This document shows, in pieces, positions 31,863-42,973 of a stretch of 64,000 nt of DNA. The notes under the pieces were generated by a model. The model saw only the letters and a program-made list of their open reading frames with translations, was not told where the DNA came from and ran no database searches. A program made the position numbers and the translations under genes. Position 1 is the stretch's first letter. Each line of letters begins with the position of its first letter. Source of the DNA: Notolepis coatsorum (lineage: Eukaryota; Chordata; Actinopteri; Aulopiformes; Paralepididae); the NCBI GenBank assembly GCA_963971535.1, contig OZ020591.1, forward strand, positions 13,361,577-13,425,576. The letters run 5' to 3'.

Positions 31863-33939
31863 CATTACGATAGTGCAGAGTACAACATGTACCCAACAAA
31901 GGGTCTCCATAGCGCCTAACCCTGTGACACCCGGACCGACCTGGCATTTTCCCCCCGAAAAAAGCACAAGTCCCTCAGGGTACCAGAACAGCAGATCTGC
32001 ATCCCCGGCGGACAATGGGTTAACTGACCTGGACCAGCGTGACCAGACCAGTCCTAACCACGCCGACATGCCCACTCCAGGAGAGGGGGTAGGTATGCGT
32101 GTCGATCTAAAACATGAAAAGAGGGCGCCACCCAGACGGTCCCCATTTAGACCGTGCTCAGTGGCCCACCCCAAGGGCGTGAGACCCCTCTACCTATGTT
32201 CAGATCTATTCCGTTAACATCCCCCAGATATGAACGAGAATTCATCGAGACAACCTAGTAAACTGGCGCTCGGAAGAGACAAAACTCCATCCCAGTTGCC
32301 CTATAAAAACGCTGTTTTAACAAGCAACCAAGGCGCACTTAGCCCCTGTGTGATTCTGTCACAGAAACACACCTGAGCCAGCACTATGTATGCGTCGAGA
32401 CCCAAACACATCAATAAATAGTCTAGCAAGACACCAAACATTGTTCCTCCAAGTCGCCTGGGAGAACGACACGGAGCCGTCGTGCTTCATGTACCTTCCT
32501 CTTTTTATTCAAAAAAGAAAGAACACAGACTGACATGAATCCCTCATGACGCCGCTGAGGGTAAATCTTTTTTGCATTTTTACATCCCACCACCCTCCCA
32601 TAGGGAGGAGACGGAAATCCCCAGAGAGACTTCCCACGCGAGCTGTATAGATTGAAAAGAATATATTGCAACATTGAGCCATGTAAAATTTTGGGTTAGG
32701 GCTCTCCGAGGAGGAGGCACTGAACCAATACACACTCAATAATCGAATTGAATCGAATACACACACAATAGAGCAGGACTCCTTTTTGAAGTTCTACTCA
32801 CCTTGACAATCTGAGGAGGAGGCTCTGAACTCTGAGGAGGCTCCCTCACAGGGAAGGAGAGTTCTAACTCACAGAAGGCCCGAGTAGGAGCTTCATGAGG
32901 AGGAGCCCTGACCACTCCCTGAAACAGATCCATCATATGGACCTGAACAGCTCACGGATGTCTTACCAACAGAGACGCGCACAGTGACGTACTCTATGGT
33001 GGGGGAATTTCTGCGGTGCACACGCCCAATCTTCCAGGGCGTGGGACCAGGAAACTCCCCCCCCCCCCTCTTACCCTGTAACGTGCCGAACAGCAACGTG
33101 ACAGGAACCTTGAAGGACAGGAGGTTGTAACCCCTGCCCATCAAAAGGGGAGGAAAGGATTACCAGTTCACCCCTTTACGACCCCACACCCATGATACGA
33201 TGTAATGACAAAAAATAGCATGACACAGTCATAGTCAGCTACATGAAGTGTCTAACAGCTTCACACAGCTCATGTGCTAACCTGCTATCTGATTTTTACT
33301 AAGGAAAAAACACACAATAGAGAGGGCCCCCTTAAGAGCCCCGGTAACAGACTTACACATGTGCTTCTGTGGCCAACCTAACCCAGTTATAGATCACAAG
33401 ACACACACAACCCTTTATCACCACAAAAAATGGCAAGTACACTCTTGCTACAGAGGAACGCCGTTTTTCATAACGAGAGAATACATAATTCTCGATTAGT
33501 ATCGGCCACAGGCCTTGCTAAGCACACAAAAGTGACCAAACAATCTTTTCTTTAGGAAAATATAGTTTCTCAAGCGGTTTAGCACAACCCCAGCAACTAA
33601 GCTAAGGGTTACATCGTATTCCCACAACACAGTGACACAATATATTGTAAACAACATGTCTGAGAGGAGGGTGGGGAAGCCCCAGGGAACCGGGGGGAAC
33701 ACCCCTCCTACCTTACCCTTGATACGGCCAGTTGAACAGGTAAACCTGTTAATATGTGAACACACTGTTCATTGTCATTACAGGCTGAGAAAAGAATTCA
33801 TTCTTCACTCATATGTCACTAAGCATAGCTTTATAGGTTAATTACCCCCTTAGTTGTGAGTACACGGTACATGAACACACATGATGTTTCTCAACACAAC
33901 TAACCAGATCATTTTTACATATGTAACAACAACCCGATT

Positions 33940-34640
33940 TGCATGGATAAGCTATACCAGTGACAAGACAATTCACACACAACACGCGTTGTATCCTAAA
34001 TGTATTGCAGCAACACCCGTTTTGGAAAACATCGTTATTACAAAACATTCGAAGGGAAGGAAGAAGACGCGTTTAACGTCTGGTCGGGAACTTCCTACCG
34101 TGAGCGCAGGCCAAGCGAACTGCAGTCTGGCTAACGGGGCACCGTCGGTAACACAGCATTCCTGTGCTCCACCCCGCCGCTACGGTTCTCCTTGTTGACG
34201 CAGTCCTCGCCGGCCGGGCTCCCGGTAGGTTCGACTAACATCCTCTGTCAAAGATGACGTCGTAGTCAGAGTGTTTCAAGGCATGTTATAGTCATAACAA
34301 TGTTCAACAGTGTAGCATCAAGCTAACAGCCGCTCTCGACCGATAGCAGCAAGCTAACGTTTCCTAGCCTAGTGACACAACGGGCTAGCGCCGCAGCTAA
34401 CAGCTGACTGGCTAACAGGTAGGCCACAACTAGCATGCAAGCTAAGCAGCTATCACCTGAACTTGTACACAAACGATATAACAAGCCACACTTCAGACAG
34501 GCCGCCGTCTGAAACCCTCTTCACCTTTAAGAGAGAAGAGAAAAAGAGATGTCAACACAGTTTACAACAGTGATTTTACCAGACATCCGGCGGAGCCAGC
34601 ACAAGTCTCATCTGGGCTGCAGCCGACTTGAACATGGATC
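33940..34640 (-). repeat. Second copy of the segment shared with 18970-19640
   Basis: Collinear landmarks are given under the first copy. On the minus strand the splice-donor-like position is at about 34090-34102. The two copies are clearly diverged and lie in unrelated transposons. Confidence 0.5.
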
Positions 34641-35455
34641 TTCCGATAACGAACATCCATGCCCACATTTCCTCGTTAGGGTATACTCTCATTTGTATAT
34701 GAAAGATGGGGCCTACACGCATCCAACCATCCACAAGTCCAGAGAATCCTGGGATCACCAGTTCCTGGTAGCGGCCCACTAGTTGACTATAATGGGCTTC
34801 AGACCAAGATCCTCCGCCGTCGCCTAAGAGGCTGAACAGAGGACCCTAATCTGGGGCCGGCTTTCGTAAACATTGTCAGCTAGCCCCCATAGCACTAACA
34901 GACAAGTGGTGCTCGCAAGCAAACATTACTCACCCAGGCTTGAAAACCAATCAGTCCCTCACAACAGACTTCCACAGTCCAGCTGCATAGCAGGAGGGTC
35001 AAACCCATCCAGCCGCAGCAAAGGAGGACTGCAGTTTGGGGAGTATATTAGCGACGCGAGCCCGTAATACGAAAAACCGGTGGAGGTTTAGAATGATCAT
35101 CATCTTCCAGACACTCCAGTGACGAAGACAATATCGCCGTATTTTCTCGAAAATAGTGAGAGAGAAAATAAAGATATGATGTCAACGTATCTCCTTGTTC
35201 TTCCTTTCCTCAGACTAAATATTTTTCTCCATGTCAAGTGGGCATGTGAGCAGCACGTAGCTTGTGGATGAAATTTGAGAAGGAGATGAGTGTGTTGCCC
35301 CACCCCTGCTTATGTAGGTAAGTGGATGGGGGTGTGGCCAGATGAATGCTGGCATGTAAAGGTACATTTAGAAATTTATTCAGTGTATATACGCTGAAGC
35401 GAGATATATGCAGACAGGTAGACAGGTGCTGAGCGAAGCCATAATGAAATAGAAC

Positions 35456-36926
35456 AAAGGATTTATAGAGGATGTGAAACAATGGCTCTCTGAAAATGAC
35501 AGACTGGCCTCAAAACATGCAACAAGGCACATGGAGATTCATGACAAGGAGTCTAAAGATCCTCCAGGCTTGGGGTTGGGTGAGCTACAGCTTAACAAAA
35601 TGTCCTCAGACATGGAGCAGGATATCTTGTCTGGAAAAATGCAGGATGGAATTCTGCCAAGTGACAGCATCTCAAATATTGGAAAAAGAGGACATGGTTC
35701 ACAATCTAGGTCCTCCATGACTTCAAGCTCCTCTACTTCTTCCCGTGTCAAAGCAGAAGCCAAAATGGCTGCTCTCCTTACGCGTCAACGGTTGCTTAAG
35801 CACAAACAAGATCTGGATCAGCAGGAGGAGGAAATAAGGAAAAGGAAAGAGCAATTTGAGCTTGAAGTGGAGATAGCAGCCTCACAGGCTATGATGGATG
35901 TATTTAGAACCTCAAGAAGCAGTGTGAGTGGGAACACATCTAAGAAACCTGATGATAAATGCTGTGTCCATTTGAACAGCATGGAGAGAGGAGCCCATGC
36001 TGTTCTCAATATTGATGTGGATTCATTTGTGCCTTGTGGCCGAGGAGAAGTTGATCATCTACTCACATCCAATTCCCATTCCACTAAGCCAAATTAAAGA
36101 GAAAATACTGTGGATGTTGGATCTCGAATAGTCCACCAGAGACCACCCAGGCTTGAGATGGCTCCTAATATGATGACTGGTGTCTCAACACCTCAGTTTG
36201 TGGCCGGTACACATGCTCATGTGCCAATCACAGATGAAAGTAATAACTTGTTGTCCATAATGGCAAGACAAAACGAAATTACAGCTATGCTGGTGCAACA
36301 GCAGAATGTCTCTTCTTTGCCAAACAGAGAGATCCAAGTGTTTGAGGGAGATCCTCTTCAGTACCATGCTTTTATAAGAACCTTTGAGTACAACATTGAA
36401 GAAAGGACAAGTGATGTAAGAGACTGTCTGCACTTCTTGGCACAGTACACCAGGGGGCAGCCACGAGAGCTAGTTAAAAGCTGTCAACAAATGCCCGCAG
36501 ACAGAGGATATTACAAGGCAAAAGCTTTGTTTGAGGAACAGAAATGAGCAAAAGATTGCTGCAGCTTATTTGGACAAGGCTCTCTCTTGGCCAACAGTTA
36601 AGGTAGAGGATGCCAAAGCACTCCAAATGTATGGTCTCTTTTTGAGAGGATGTTGTAACGCAATGGATTACATACAGTACATGTCTGAGCTCAACATGCC
36701 TGCAAACATACTGACAGTAATAAAAAAGTTACCGTACAAGCTAAGAGACAAATGGAGGACGGTGGCTTGTGATATTCAAGAGAGGCGTCATAATAGAGCA
36801 ACTTTTCCTGACATTGTGAATTTCATTGAGCGCCAGGTGAAAATTATATCTGATCCTGTATTTGGTAATATACAGGATACTCCAACCACAGTGCGAAGCA
36901 AAGACTGCAGCAAAGACAGCCAATAG
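35456..36926 (+). pseudogene. BEL/Pao gag (DUF1759-type region)
   Basis: Sequence KQWLSENDRLASK, then a helical, Ser-rich region and a charged coiled coil (KHKQDLDQQEEEIRKRKEQF). An in-frame TAA lies at 36095-36097. The conserved gag core follows: FEGDPLQYHAFIRTFEYNIE, QYTRGQPRELVKSC, then after a frameshift near 36535 AAAYLDKALSWPTVK, LPYKLRDKWRTVA and FIERQVKIISDPVFG. This is the block found in BEL/Pao Gag proteins (DUF1759 family). At least one stop and one shift make it non-functional. Confidence 0.85.
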
Positions 36927-36959
36927 CGTCAATACAACAGAGGAAGTAGTTTTGCAACT

Positions 36960-38111
36960 ACAGTCACTTCCGTCGAGGGAAAGGACTATACATTATATAC
37001 GAAAAAGGAAGGAGGCTCACTGGATGAAAAGACCTGCCTGTGTTGCGAGGGTGAACATGCACTGGAGTTATGCCCGCTACTGGTGAAGAGGGCACATGAG
37101 GACAAGATTGCATTCCTGAGAGAGCACAGAATCTGTTTTGGCTGTTTGTGGAGAGGGCACATAAGTAAGGACTGCAGGAGGCGACTGTCATGTAAAGTAT
37201 GTGGCTCTAGACATCCTAGCATCCTTCATATTTACCAGAAGGACAAGGAGGGAGAGAGAAAAGGAGCAGTGACAGCTGATACTGACATGGCAGTGGGCAG
37301 TACTCTGGTAGCGGTGCAAACTAGTGGTCTCACTGCGGCCGGTGAGCAGGACTGCAAACTATCCATAGTGCCAGTCAAGGTCAAGTCTAAAAAGGGCCAT
37401 ACCATTGTGGAGACTTATACCTTTTTGGACCAAGGGAGCTCAGGATCATTCTGCACAACAAACCTGATGGATAGACTGAATATCTCAGGAAGAGCAACTG
37501 AAATTCTCCTACGTACTATGGGCCAGGGAAAGGTTGTGGGATGTTGCATTGTGTCAGACTTGGAGGTAGCGGGCCTGGACAGTGGCCTCTACTATGACTT
37601 GTCAGACGTCTTCACACAGAAGAAAATGCCTGTCAGCAGGAGCAATATACCACGGCAGCAAGATTTGTGCAGATGGCCATACTTGCGTGGGGTACATCTA
37701 CCTGAAATTGATGGAGACATTGAGCTTTTGATTGGCTTGAACGTACCTAGAGCTCTGGAGCCAGTAAAGGTAATTCCAAGTGAGGATGGAGGGCCGTATG
37801 CTGTTCAGACCAGGTTGGGATGGACTGTTAATGGGTCATTGTCTGGAGGAACAGATAATGGGTCATTGTCTGGAGGGGCAGACTGTGAACAACCTAGTGT
37901 TACTGCTAACCATATCTCAGTCGTGAAATTGGATGAACTGTGGGAGCAGCAGTTTCAAATTGACTTCCCTCAGTGCAGCCATGACGAACAGCTGGATCCA
38001 TCAAGAGAAGATCGACAGTTCATGGAAATGGTTGAAAACACTGTTAAGCTTGTGGATGGTAAATACACCATTGGTTTACCTCTAAATAATGGGGATGTGT
38101 GCATGCCTGAC
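36960..38111 (+). pseudogene. BEL/Pao zinc knuckles, protease and start of RT
   Basis: Two CCHC-type knuckles are visible across a frame change near 37083: CLCCEGEHALELC and CFGCLWRGHISKDC, followed by CKVCGSRH. The aspartic-protease-like domain (DUF1758 type) has its active-site block FLDQGSSGSFC at about 37428-37460 and continues with LPEIDGDIELLIGLNVPRA and YAVQTRLGWTVNGSL. A short tandem duplication, NGSLSGG(T/A)D, is seen at 37832-37880. The sequence then reads LWEQQFQIDFPQ and DGKYTIGLPLNNGDVCMP, the N-terminal edge of the RT, where BEL similarity stops. Confidence 0.85.
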
Positions 38112-38850
38112 ATTGTGAAGCCTAAGACGAAGAGACAAAAGATGTATGAACAGGGAATGGAAGAGGCAAATAATGTGAAGAGCCTTATGGAGCCTTATGC
38201 CAATCACATTCGAAAGCAATGGAAAGAGATCAAAGCTAATATGGAAGAAAACAAGATGAAGGAGAAACAATTAGAAGAAATTAAGGAACAGTTTGAAAAG
38301 GAGAAACAAGACCTAAGTAAAGGTCAAAGCACCCTGACCCTGGAACAAGCTGGAGTGGACATCAAAGGGAGAAGATGCTATCCGTCTTAGAGGACATGAA
38401 GAAAGAGAGTAAAGCTATGGTTGAGGAAAAGGAAAGGCTGGACATGATCAAGTCGGAACTACAAAAGGAGTCAGACAACAACGATAATGTCCTCTGTGAG
38501 ATAAGAAGAGAGAAGGGGGACCTGAAGGAATTGTCCGTCAGAGTTCAGAAGGATCTGCAGAACAGCATCAGTATTGCAATGAGAGAAAAACAACATCTAA
38601 AGAGAATGAAACCTGACACAGTGACAATGACGGAAGACATGACGAATGAATGGAAGCAAAAGCTCATGGGGAAGAAACAACAATTTGAAAAGATCAAGAA
38701 GGACATGGAACGAGAAAAAGAAGAACTTGATAGAATGAACAGGACGACAAGTGAAGAGACACTCGAATTAGAGTTCATGAAGTCTAACACCCAGAAACAA
38801 CTTGGCATAATAGAACAGGAGGAAAAAGATTTGGAAAAGGACAGGAATGC
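38112..38850 (+). CDS. Coiled-coil segment of probable host origin inside BEL pol
   Basis: Between the RT start and the integrase tail, where about 3 kb of RT, RNase H and integrase would be expected, lies about 740 bp coding for a highly charged, Met-rich helical protein. Examples are EQLEEIKEQFEKEKQDL-like heptads, LSVLEDMKKESKAMVEEKER and LMGKKQQFEKIKKDMEREKE. One frameshift near 38370 separates two otherwise long frames (to 38390, and from 38375). It resembles golgin- or trichohyalin-like coiled-coil proteins, not any retrotransposon domain I know. No introns are seen, which fits capture from spliced RNA. The source gene is unknown. Confidence 0.6.
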
Positions 38851-39065
38851 CAGAAGTGGAACAGAATCGAGCGCAACTTCATGTCTGGAGACATCGTACG
38901 CATCATGGACGACTCTGCACCCTGCAACTCTTGGATCATGGGGAGAGTTGTTGAGGCTATATAAGATAAGAGAGGACTCGTTCCGACAAGTGAAGATCAA
39001 GACCAGGACAAGCTGTCTGGACAGGCCTGTCACAAAGATTTGTCTCCTTCAGGAGGCTGACCAGA
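38851..39065 (+). pseudogene. BEL integrase C-terminal tail
   Basis: In one frame the sequence reads KWNRIERNFMSGDIVRIMDD and SWIMGRVVEA. In the next it reads VKIKTRTSCLDRPVTKICLL with the terminal QEAD. This is the characteristic C-terminal end of BEL/Pao polyproteins. A stop (38962 region) and frame change interrupt it. It marks the downstream limit of the captured segment. Confidence 0.8.
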
Positions 39066-39323
39066 CCTGACCTGACGTGACTTGACTTGGGGTTTGGACA
39101 TGACGTTCAGTGTGGTAGTATAGATCACACTGTCTAGGCTCCGAAAGTTCTAGGATCTCTGGCCTAGGGACACTTGACATATTCAACAGCGTTGACATTG
39201 AACTTTTTTCTCGTCTTCAAGAACAAAAAGTCGTTGGACCGTTCATCTTGATTGTTGTTTGCACGTGTTACACATTGGGTTATTGTGCTGTAATTATTAT
39301 GTAGTAATAATTAGGGGCCGGGA

Positions 39324-39737
39324 TGTGGGAGCAGGGAGGTGTATGTCATTTTGTCACCAGTGGTGGTGGGTGTGTCTGTCTGGAGGTGTGGGAAGAAGGG
39401 TAATTAATATCACCTGTGCCTGGGAACCATTCAGTGTTTGTTTTGTTACAGAGAGAGGGTGAGGCAGGGTGCCTATATTTCTGTTGACCGCATTACGTTA
39501 CCCAGTTACCATCGAAATCCATATAACATCTGCAAGAGCATGTAACCGAAGGCTGAAATAAACACCCTTGAATTGCAGCTACGGACTCAGGATCATTCAT
39601 TGGACTCGCGTGTCGGACAGATCTCCCTGCCCAAGCCCTCTCAGCGGCTTTTTACTTGTCACTTGCACGTCAATTGTTTGAACTCCTCCACTCAGCCCCT
39701 CGGCACTACCTGTCTATGACCGTCTACTGCCGCAACA
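39324..39737 (+). repeat. BEL-type LTR (type 2), right copy, complete
   Basis: 414 bp, TGTGGG...CAACA, preceded by a purine-rich tract (taggggccggga at 39312-39323) suitable for plus-strand priming and followed by the TSD gtacc. AATAAA lies at about 39556. Confidence 0.8.
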
Positions 39738-40215
39738 GTACCAAAGCACCTCAAAGGCCCTAAAACCAAGACTACAAATCACAAAACAAACTGGTCAGAC
39801 TACTGCTTGGCCTTACTCCTAAAACCAACCTTACCCCTGCCCATTTTGACGACCTAGGATGGCTTAGAGTAGACGACAGTACAGCAACTTGCAATGGGCC
39901 TGGTCTAAAAGATACACTACACCACTAAGATACCCATGTACATGTCGAAATACTTCCCAAAGGTCAGTGAATTCCACAACCACAACACCAGAGGGAGTTC
40001 CACAAATCATGTTCAACCCAGATTCGGCTCAAATAAGGGACTAAACACATTTAGCAATTATGCAACAATAATGTGGAACGCCATACCCACAGCCGTAAAA
40101 TAATGTGAATCCCTACCCTCCTTCAAAACCGCTCTCAAAGAGCACCTGCAGTACGGGTAGCTGCAATTAAAAACAGGCCACTGTAAATATCCAAACCCCA
40201 CCCACCCCCCTCCAA
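39738..40215 (+). pseudogene. C-terminal coding part and 3' UTR start of LINE A4
   Basis: Continuation of the host LINE after the LTR composite: STSKAL, a frame change, FDDLGWLRVDD, MYMSKYFPKVSEFHNHNTRG, FGSNKGLNTFSNYATIMWNA, with several stops. It ends in the C-rich 3' UTR (ccacccacccccctccaatg). Confidence 0.85.
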
Positions 40216-41215
40216 TGTAGACCGTTTTCGCCTAAAGGTACATGCCTAAGTAAATGGAAGATTGCTCCACTTCTGCAAGGTCAATTTGCATGTTCTTGGT
40301 ATCTAGGAACATCTAGGGACCTGGGGGTATGTATTTCCAGTGTCAGAAAATATTGTGTCTGTTACTAGTAATTATTCAATTGTAATGAATAAATTAATTA
40401 TGATTAATTATGATTTATGATTTTGATGATGATCAAAAATTGATACGGGTAGGAGAAAATGCTCACTGAGCTCATTCACCACCTTATGAGATCAATAAGC
40501 AAATGAACCGCGGGAAGATGATTAAACAGAAGGATTTGTAGATACAGTAATTAATGATAATCGACTTAATTATAAATTCATATTTGACCTTGAACTTGAC
40601 CTTGACCTTATTATGGCCAAATCATACATCTATGGATAGGGAAAATGCTCCTCTTTCCAATGGCAGGGTTGAATCTGGATTTAGTCATTTCTTGCGTTTT
40701 TTACGATAATTAGCATTTTCCGATAAATTTGTATTTCCGATAAATCGTATAAAACATCGGTAAAAATAAAAATATACACTTTGACTACTGTTCTTGATAG
40801 GGTTATGGTCTTTACTCTTGGCTACAAAAAGAAATTAAAAACATTGACCTCTTAACATCCAAGGGCCCACATGTGGATGATTCTTTGCCGACCTCTAGTG
40901 GCTCGGGTGTGCATTTCTTTTAATACAATATATATAGAATTAAAGCCCTATTTGTTTTGTTTTTGTTTTTCAGGTGACAAAATCCGTTCAGCGGTTCTCG
41001 AGTTACATGCCGATATGTGAGGCGTGCCCCAAAGTACGCAAAAGTACACATTACCACCCCCGACTCCCGGGGCTCTAGCTCCGTCAATCATTTGGCGATC
41101 TCGAAAATCTTTGCACAGGGTTGTAGCCAATGAGTGTGGCTTTCCAATGATATGATAATTGGGGATCTAATACGGTCTCTATTGATCGATGTATGACCTT
41201 AAGGCTTAACAGGTT
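40216..41215. repeat. Unclassified interspersed repeat
   Basis: Inserted in the 3' UTR of A4. It shares blocks with the interior of the hAT at 6148-8336: gcatgttcttggtatct (6315 and 40288), gtgtctgttacta (6378 and 40354), and gggaagatgattaaacagaagg (7488 and 40511). TTAA-flanked ends (gcttaacaggttaaa on the right) hint at a piggyBac-like element, but inverted ends are not convincing. No coding signal. Confidence 0.45.
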
Positions 41216-41631
41216 AAACAGTACTGTATTTGTATGTCTTGTATGCAGTGGCGTAACTCTCTCTCCAGGTGTGCCGGGGACAGATTTGTGGGCGTGGCGA
41301 GTGACGTCGCTGGGGGGGGTTAGGGGGTGGCCCCCCCCCCCCCTCTCTACCTCGATTTTTTTTTAATACCAGGGGTGCAATACCGCATTTTCCCAGGCGG
41401 TGGCGCCATTTCTCCATGTAAACGACACACTGAGCTCATACATACAGAATTACATTGCATTCAGAGATCTCCTGGGTTCAAACAACCAAAAAACAATTAT
41501 CCTCCTCTAAACCAGTAGGAACGCCTTTCATCTCTGATGGCTCCCATTGTGAAATGTATTTACAATACAAGGATGTTACAATACTTCCATTGAATATGAC
41601 AACAACAACAACAACAAAAGCTATGGTATGT

Positions 41632-42072
41632 CATAAATGTATAGATGTAGCAGTACTGTCTATCTGTATGTCATGTGTGTCATATGAAGCCAGACCAGCA
41701 CTCTCAGGTTCAAAATTTAATGGCAGCCCCCCCTCTCTACCTAGATTTTTTTTTTAAATACCAGGGGTGCAATACCGCATTTTTTGTATCTTTTTTGTAT
41801 CACAAACAGTACTGTATTTGCAAATCTGGTATGTCATAAATGTATAGATGTAGCAGTACTGTCTATCTGTATGTCATGTATGTCCTGATTAATTGAAAAT
41901 GGGGGACCCTGATACAGTACAGCTCAATACATACAATTGTTAAGGGGATGCAGACCAGAGAAAGACTTTCGTCTTGTTTACATCAGGGTCCCCCATTTTC
42001 AATTCATGACTGAGCTGTACTATACTGTACCCATTCTGCAATATGTTAATAAAGTGTTCAATCAATCAATCA
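41632..42072 (+). mobile_element. LINE family A 3' UTR fragments with local inversion
   Basis: Plus-orientation 3' UTR pieces (gtatgtcataaatgtataga at 41636 and 41830). The second runs to the (aatc)n tail at 42058-42072. Within it about 100 bp (about 41910-41980) reads in the opposite orientation to its flanks, so the gggaccctga and gggtccccc landmarks face each other. Confidence 0.7.
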
Positions 42073-42893
42073 CTTGGCCCCAGAACCTGGATAAACACTT
42101 AGATTCCCAAAAGTAGTGATAGACTGTAGCCTGTAGGTACCCGGGTCTGTTTGACATTTCGAACATATTTAAAGGAGATATTGAACGGCCCATTTTGTTA
42201 GTTCTTTTTTCAATACGTTGCTGCAAACTATTATTTTTTTTAAATATTGAACCACACAGACAGCAATCAGAATACTGGCATTTCCATAACGCTTTGCCAC
42301 CGCGCATTCAGTCCACACTGCAGCTTTCATCTCTACAGTATATTTTCAAAAACATGAGGAACAACTTTGCTTGAATTGTCTTTATTATGAAAACTAAAAC
42401 AGGACGTTTGCATATTCTCAATGTTGCTGTCGACGTTGTCGCGGTCGTGTCGATGTGGGGACTTGCTTCTTCAAACCGGGTGGACAAAGTTTACAGACAA
42501 ACGTTAGATTGTTTCCGTCTGAGTCAGTACTGACTTTAACGTTAAACTATTTTAAATCCCCAAGCACCGACGTCAAGAGGTAGAGTCTGACTCTGAGCGA
42601 GTGCTGCTCTCGACCTGCTGCTGCGCAGCGCTCATCTTCTGCTCGCAGACGCAGATTCAGCTGTTGTTGTGATGAGTCTGATGACGTAGCAGGGGTTGAC
42701 AGGCGCGTTGCCAGATCAGTTGGTTTTCCACATAATTTTAAAGCCTGTTTACGGTGTATTTTAACTGGGTTTTCGGCTGAAATACATATGAAATCTGGCA
42801 CATCTTTGAACGCCGTTATAACAGAGTGCTGAGAATGAACGCACTTTTGAACTCCTAAGTGCTCCTAACTACTAAGTGCAAGCCCAGATAAGT

Positions 42894-42973
42894 ACTCGCT
42901 ATTTGCATATCAATAGCGCCGGTCGTATTTAACACACCTGACGACCGGCGCTATTGATATGCAAATAGCGAGT
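42894..42973. repeat. Perfect 33-bp hairpin with octamer motifs
   Basis: Arms 42894-42926 and 42941-42973 are exact reverse complements around a 14-base loop. Each arm contains atttgcat (an octamer-type motif) and agcgccgg. It would extrude as a cruciform or fold strongly as RNA. Confidence 0.93.

Larger units (their letters stand above)
30259..35455. mobile_element. Large terminal-inverted-repeat element carrying a 5S-like gene
   Basis: Bounded by the gag reading frame on both sides (QYN / KGFIED). About 190 bp at the left (about 30298-30490: ctcagcacctgtctacctgt ... gcaggggtggggcc) recurs inverted at the right (about 35265-35435). The extreme right end (gaaatagaac) matches a second left terminus at 30556 (gttctatttcgttatggctt). 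At most a 3-bp duplication (aac) is visible. The GC-rich interior has no transposase that I recognise. It contains the 5S rRNA-like sequence (31742-31862) and a 0.7-kb segment shared with the hAT at 18970-19640. Confidence 0.7.
20925..39737 (+). mobile_element. LTR-retrotransposon composite with 5-bp TSD gtacc
   Basis: The host LINE is interrupted between identical gtacc copies (20920-20924 and 39738-39742). The insert begins TGTAGG and ends CAACA, the TG...CA ends expected of an LTR element. The left LTR (from 20925) is only a distant relative of the right one (from 39324). A near-identical copy of the right LTR's first 231 bp occurs internally at 27593. So the block either contains two related BEL-type elements or a recombinant with unequal LTRs. 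Nested inside are an L2 LINE, a candidate solo LTR and a 5.2-kb TIR element. Confidence 0.75.

Noticed and set aside
31385..31873. 162-codon plus-strand frame in the TIR element
   Set aside because: It overlaps the 5S-like sequence antisense and has no recognisable domain; GC-rich DNA gives long frames by chance.
42062..42307. LINE or transposase fragment on the minus strand (SISPLNMFEMSNRPGY)
   Set aside because: No motif that I can assign; short and without supporting neighbours.
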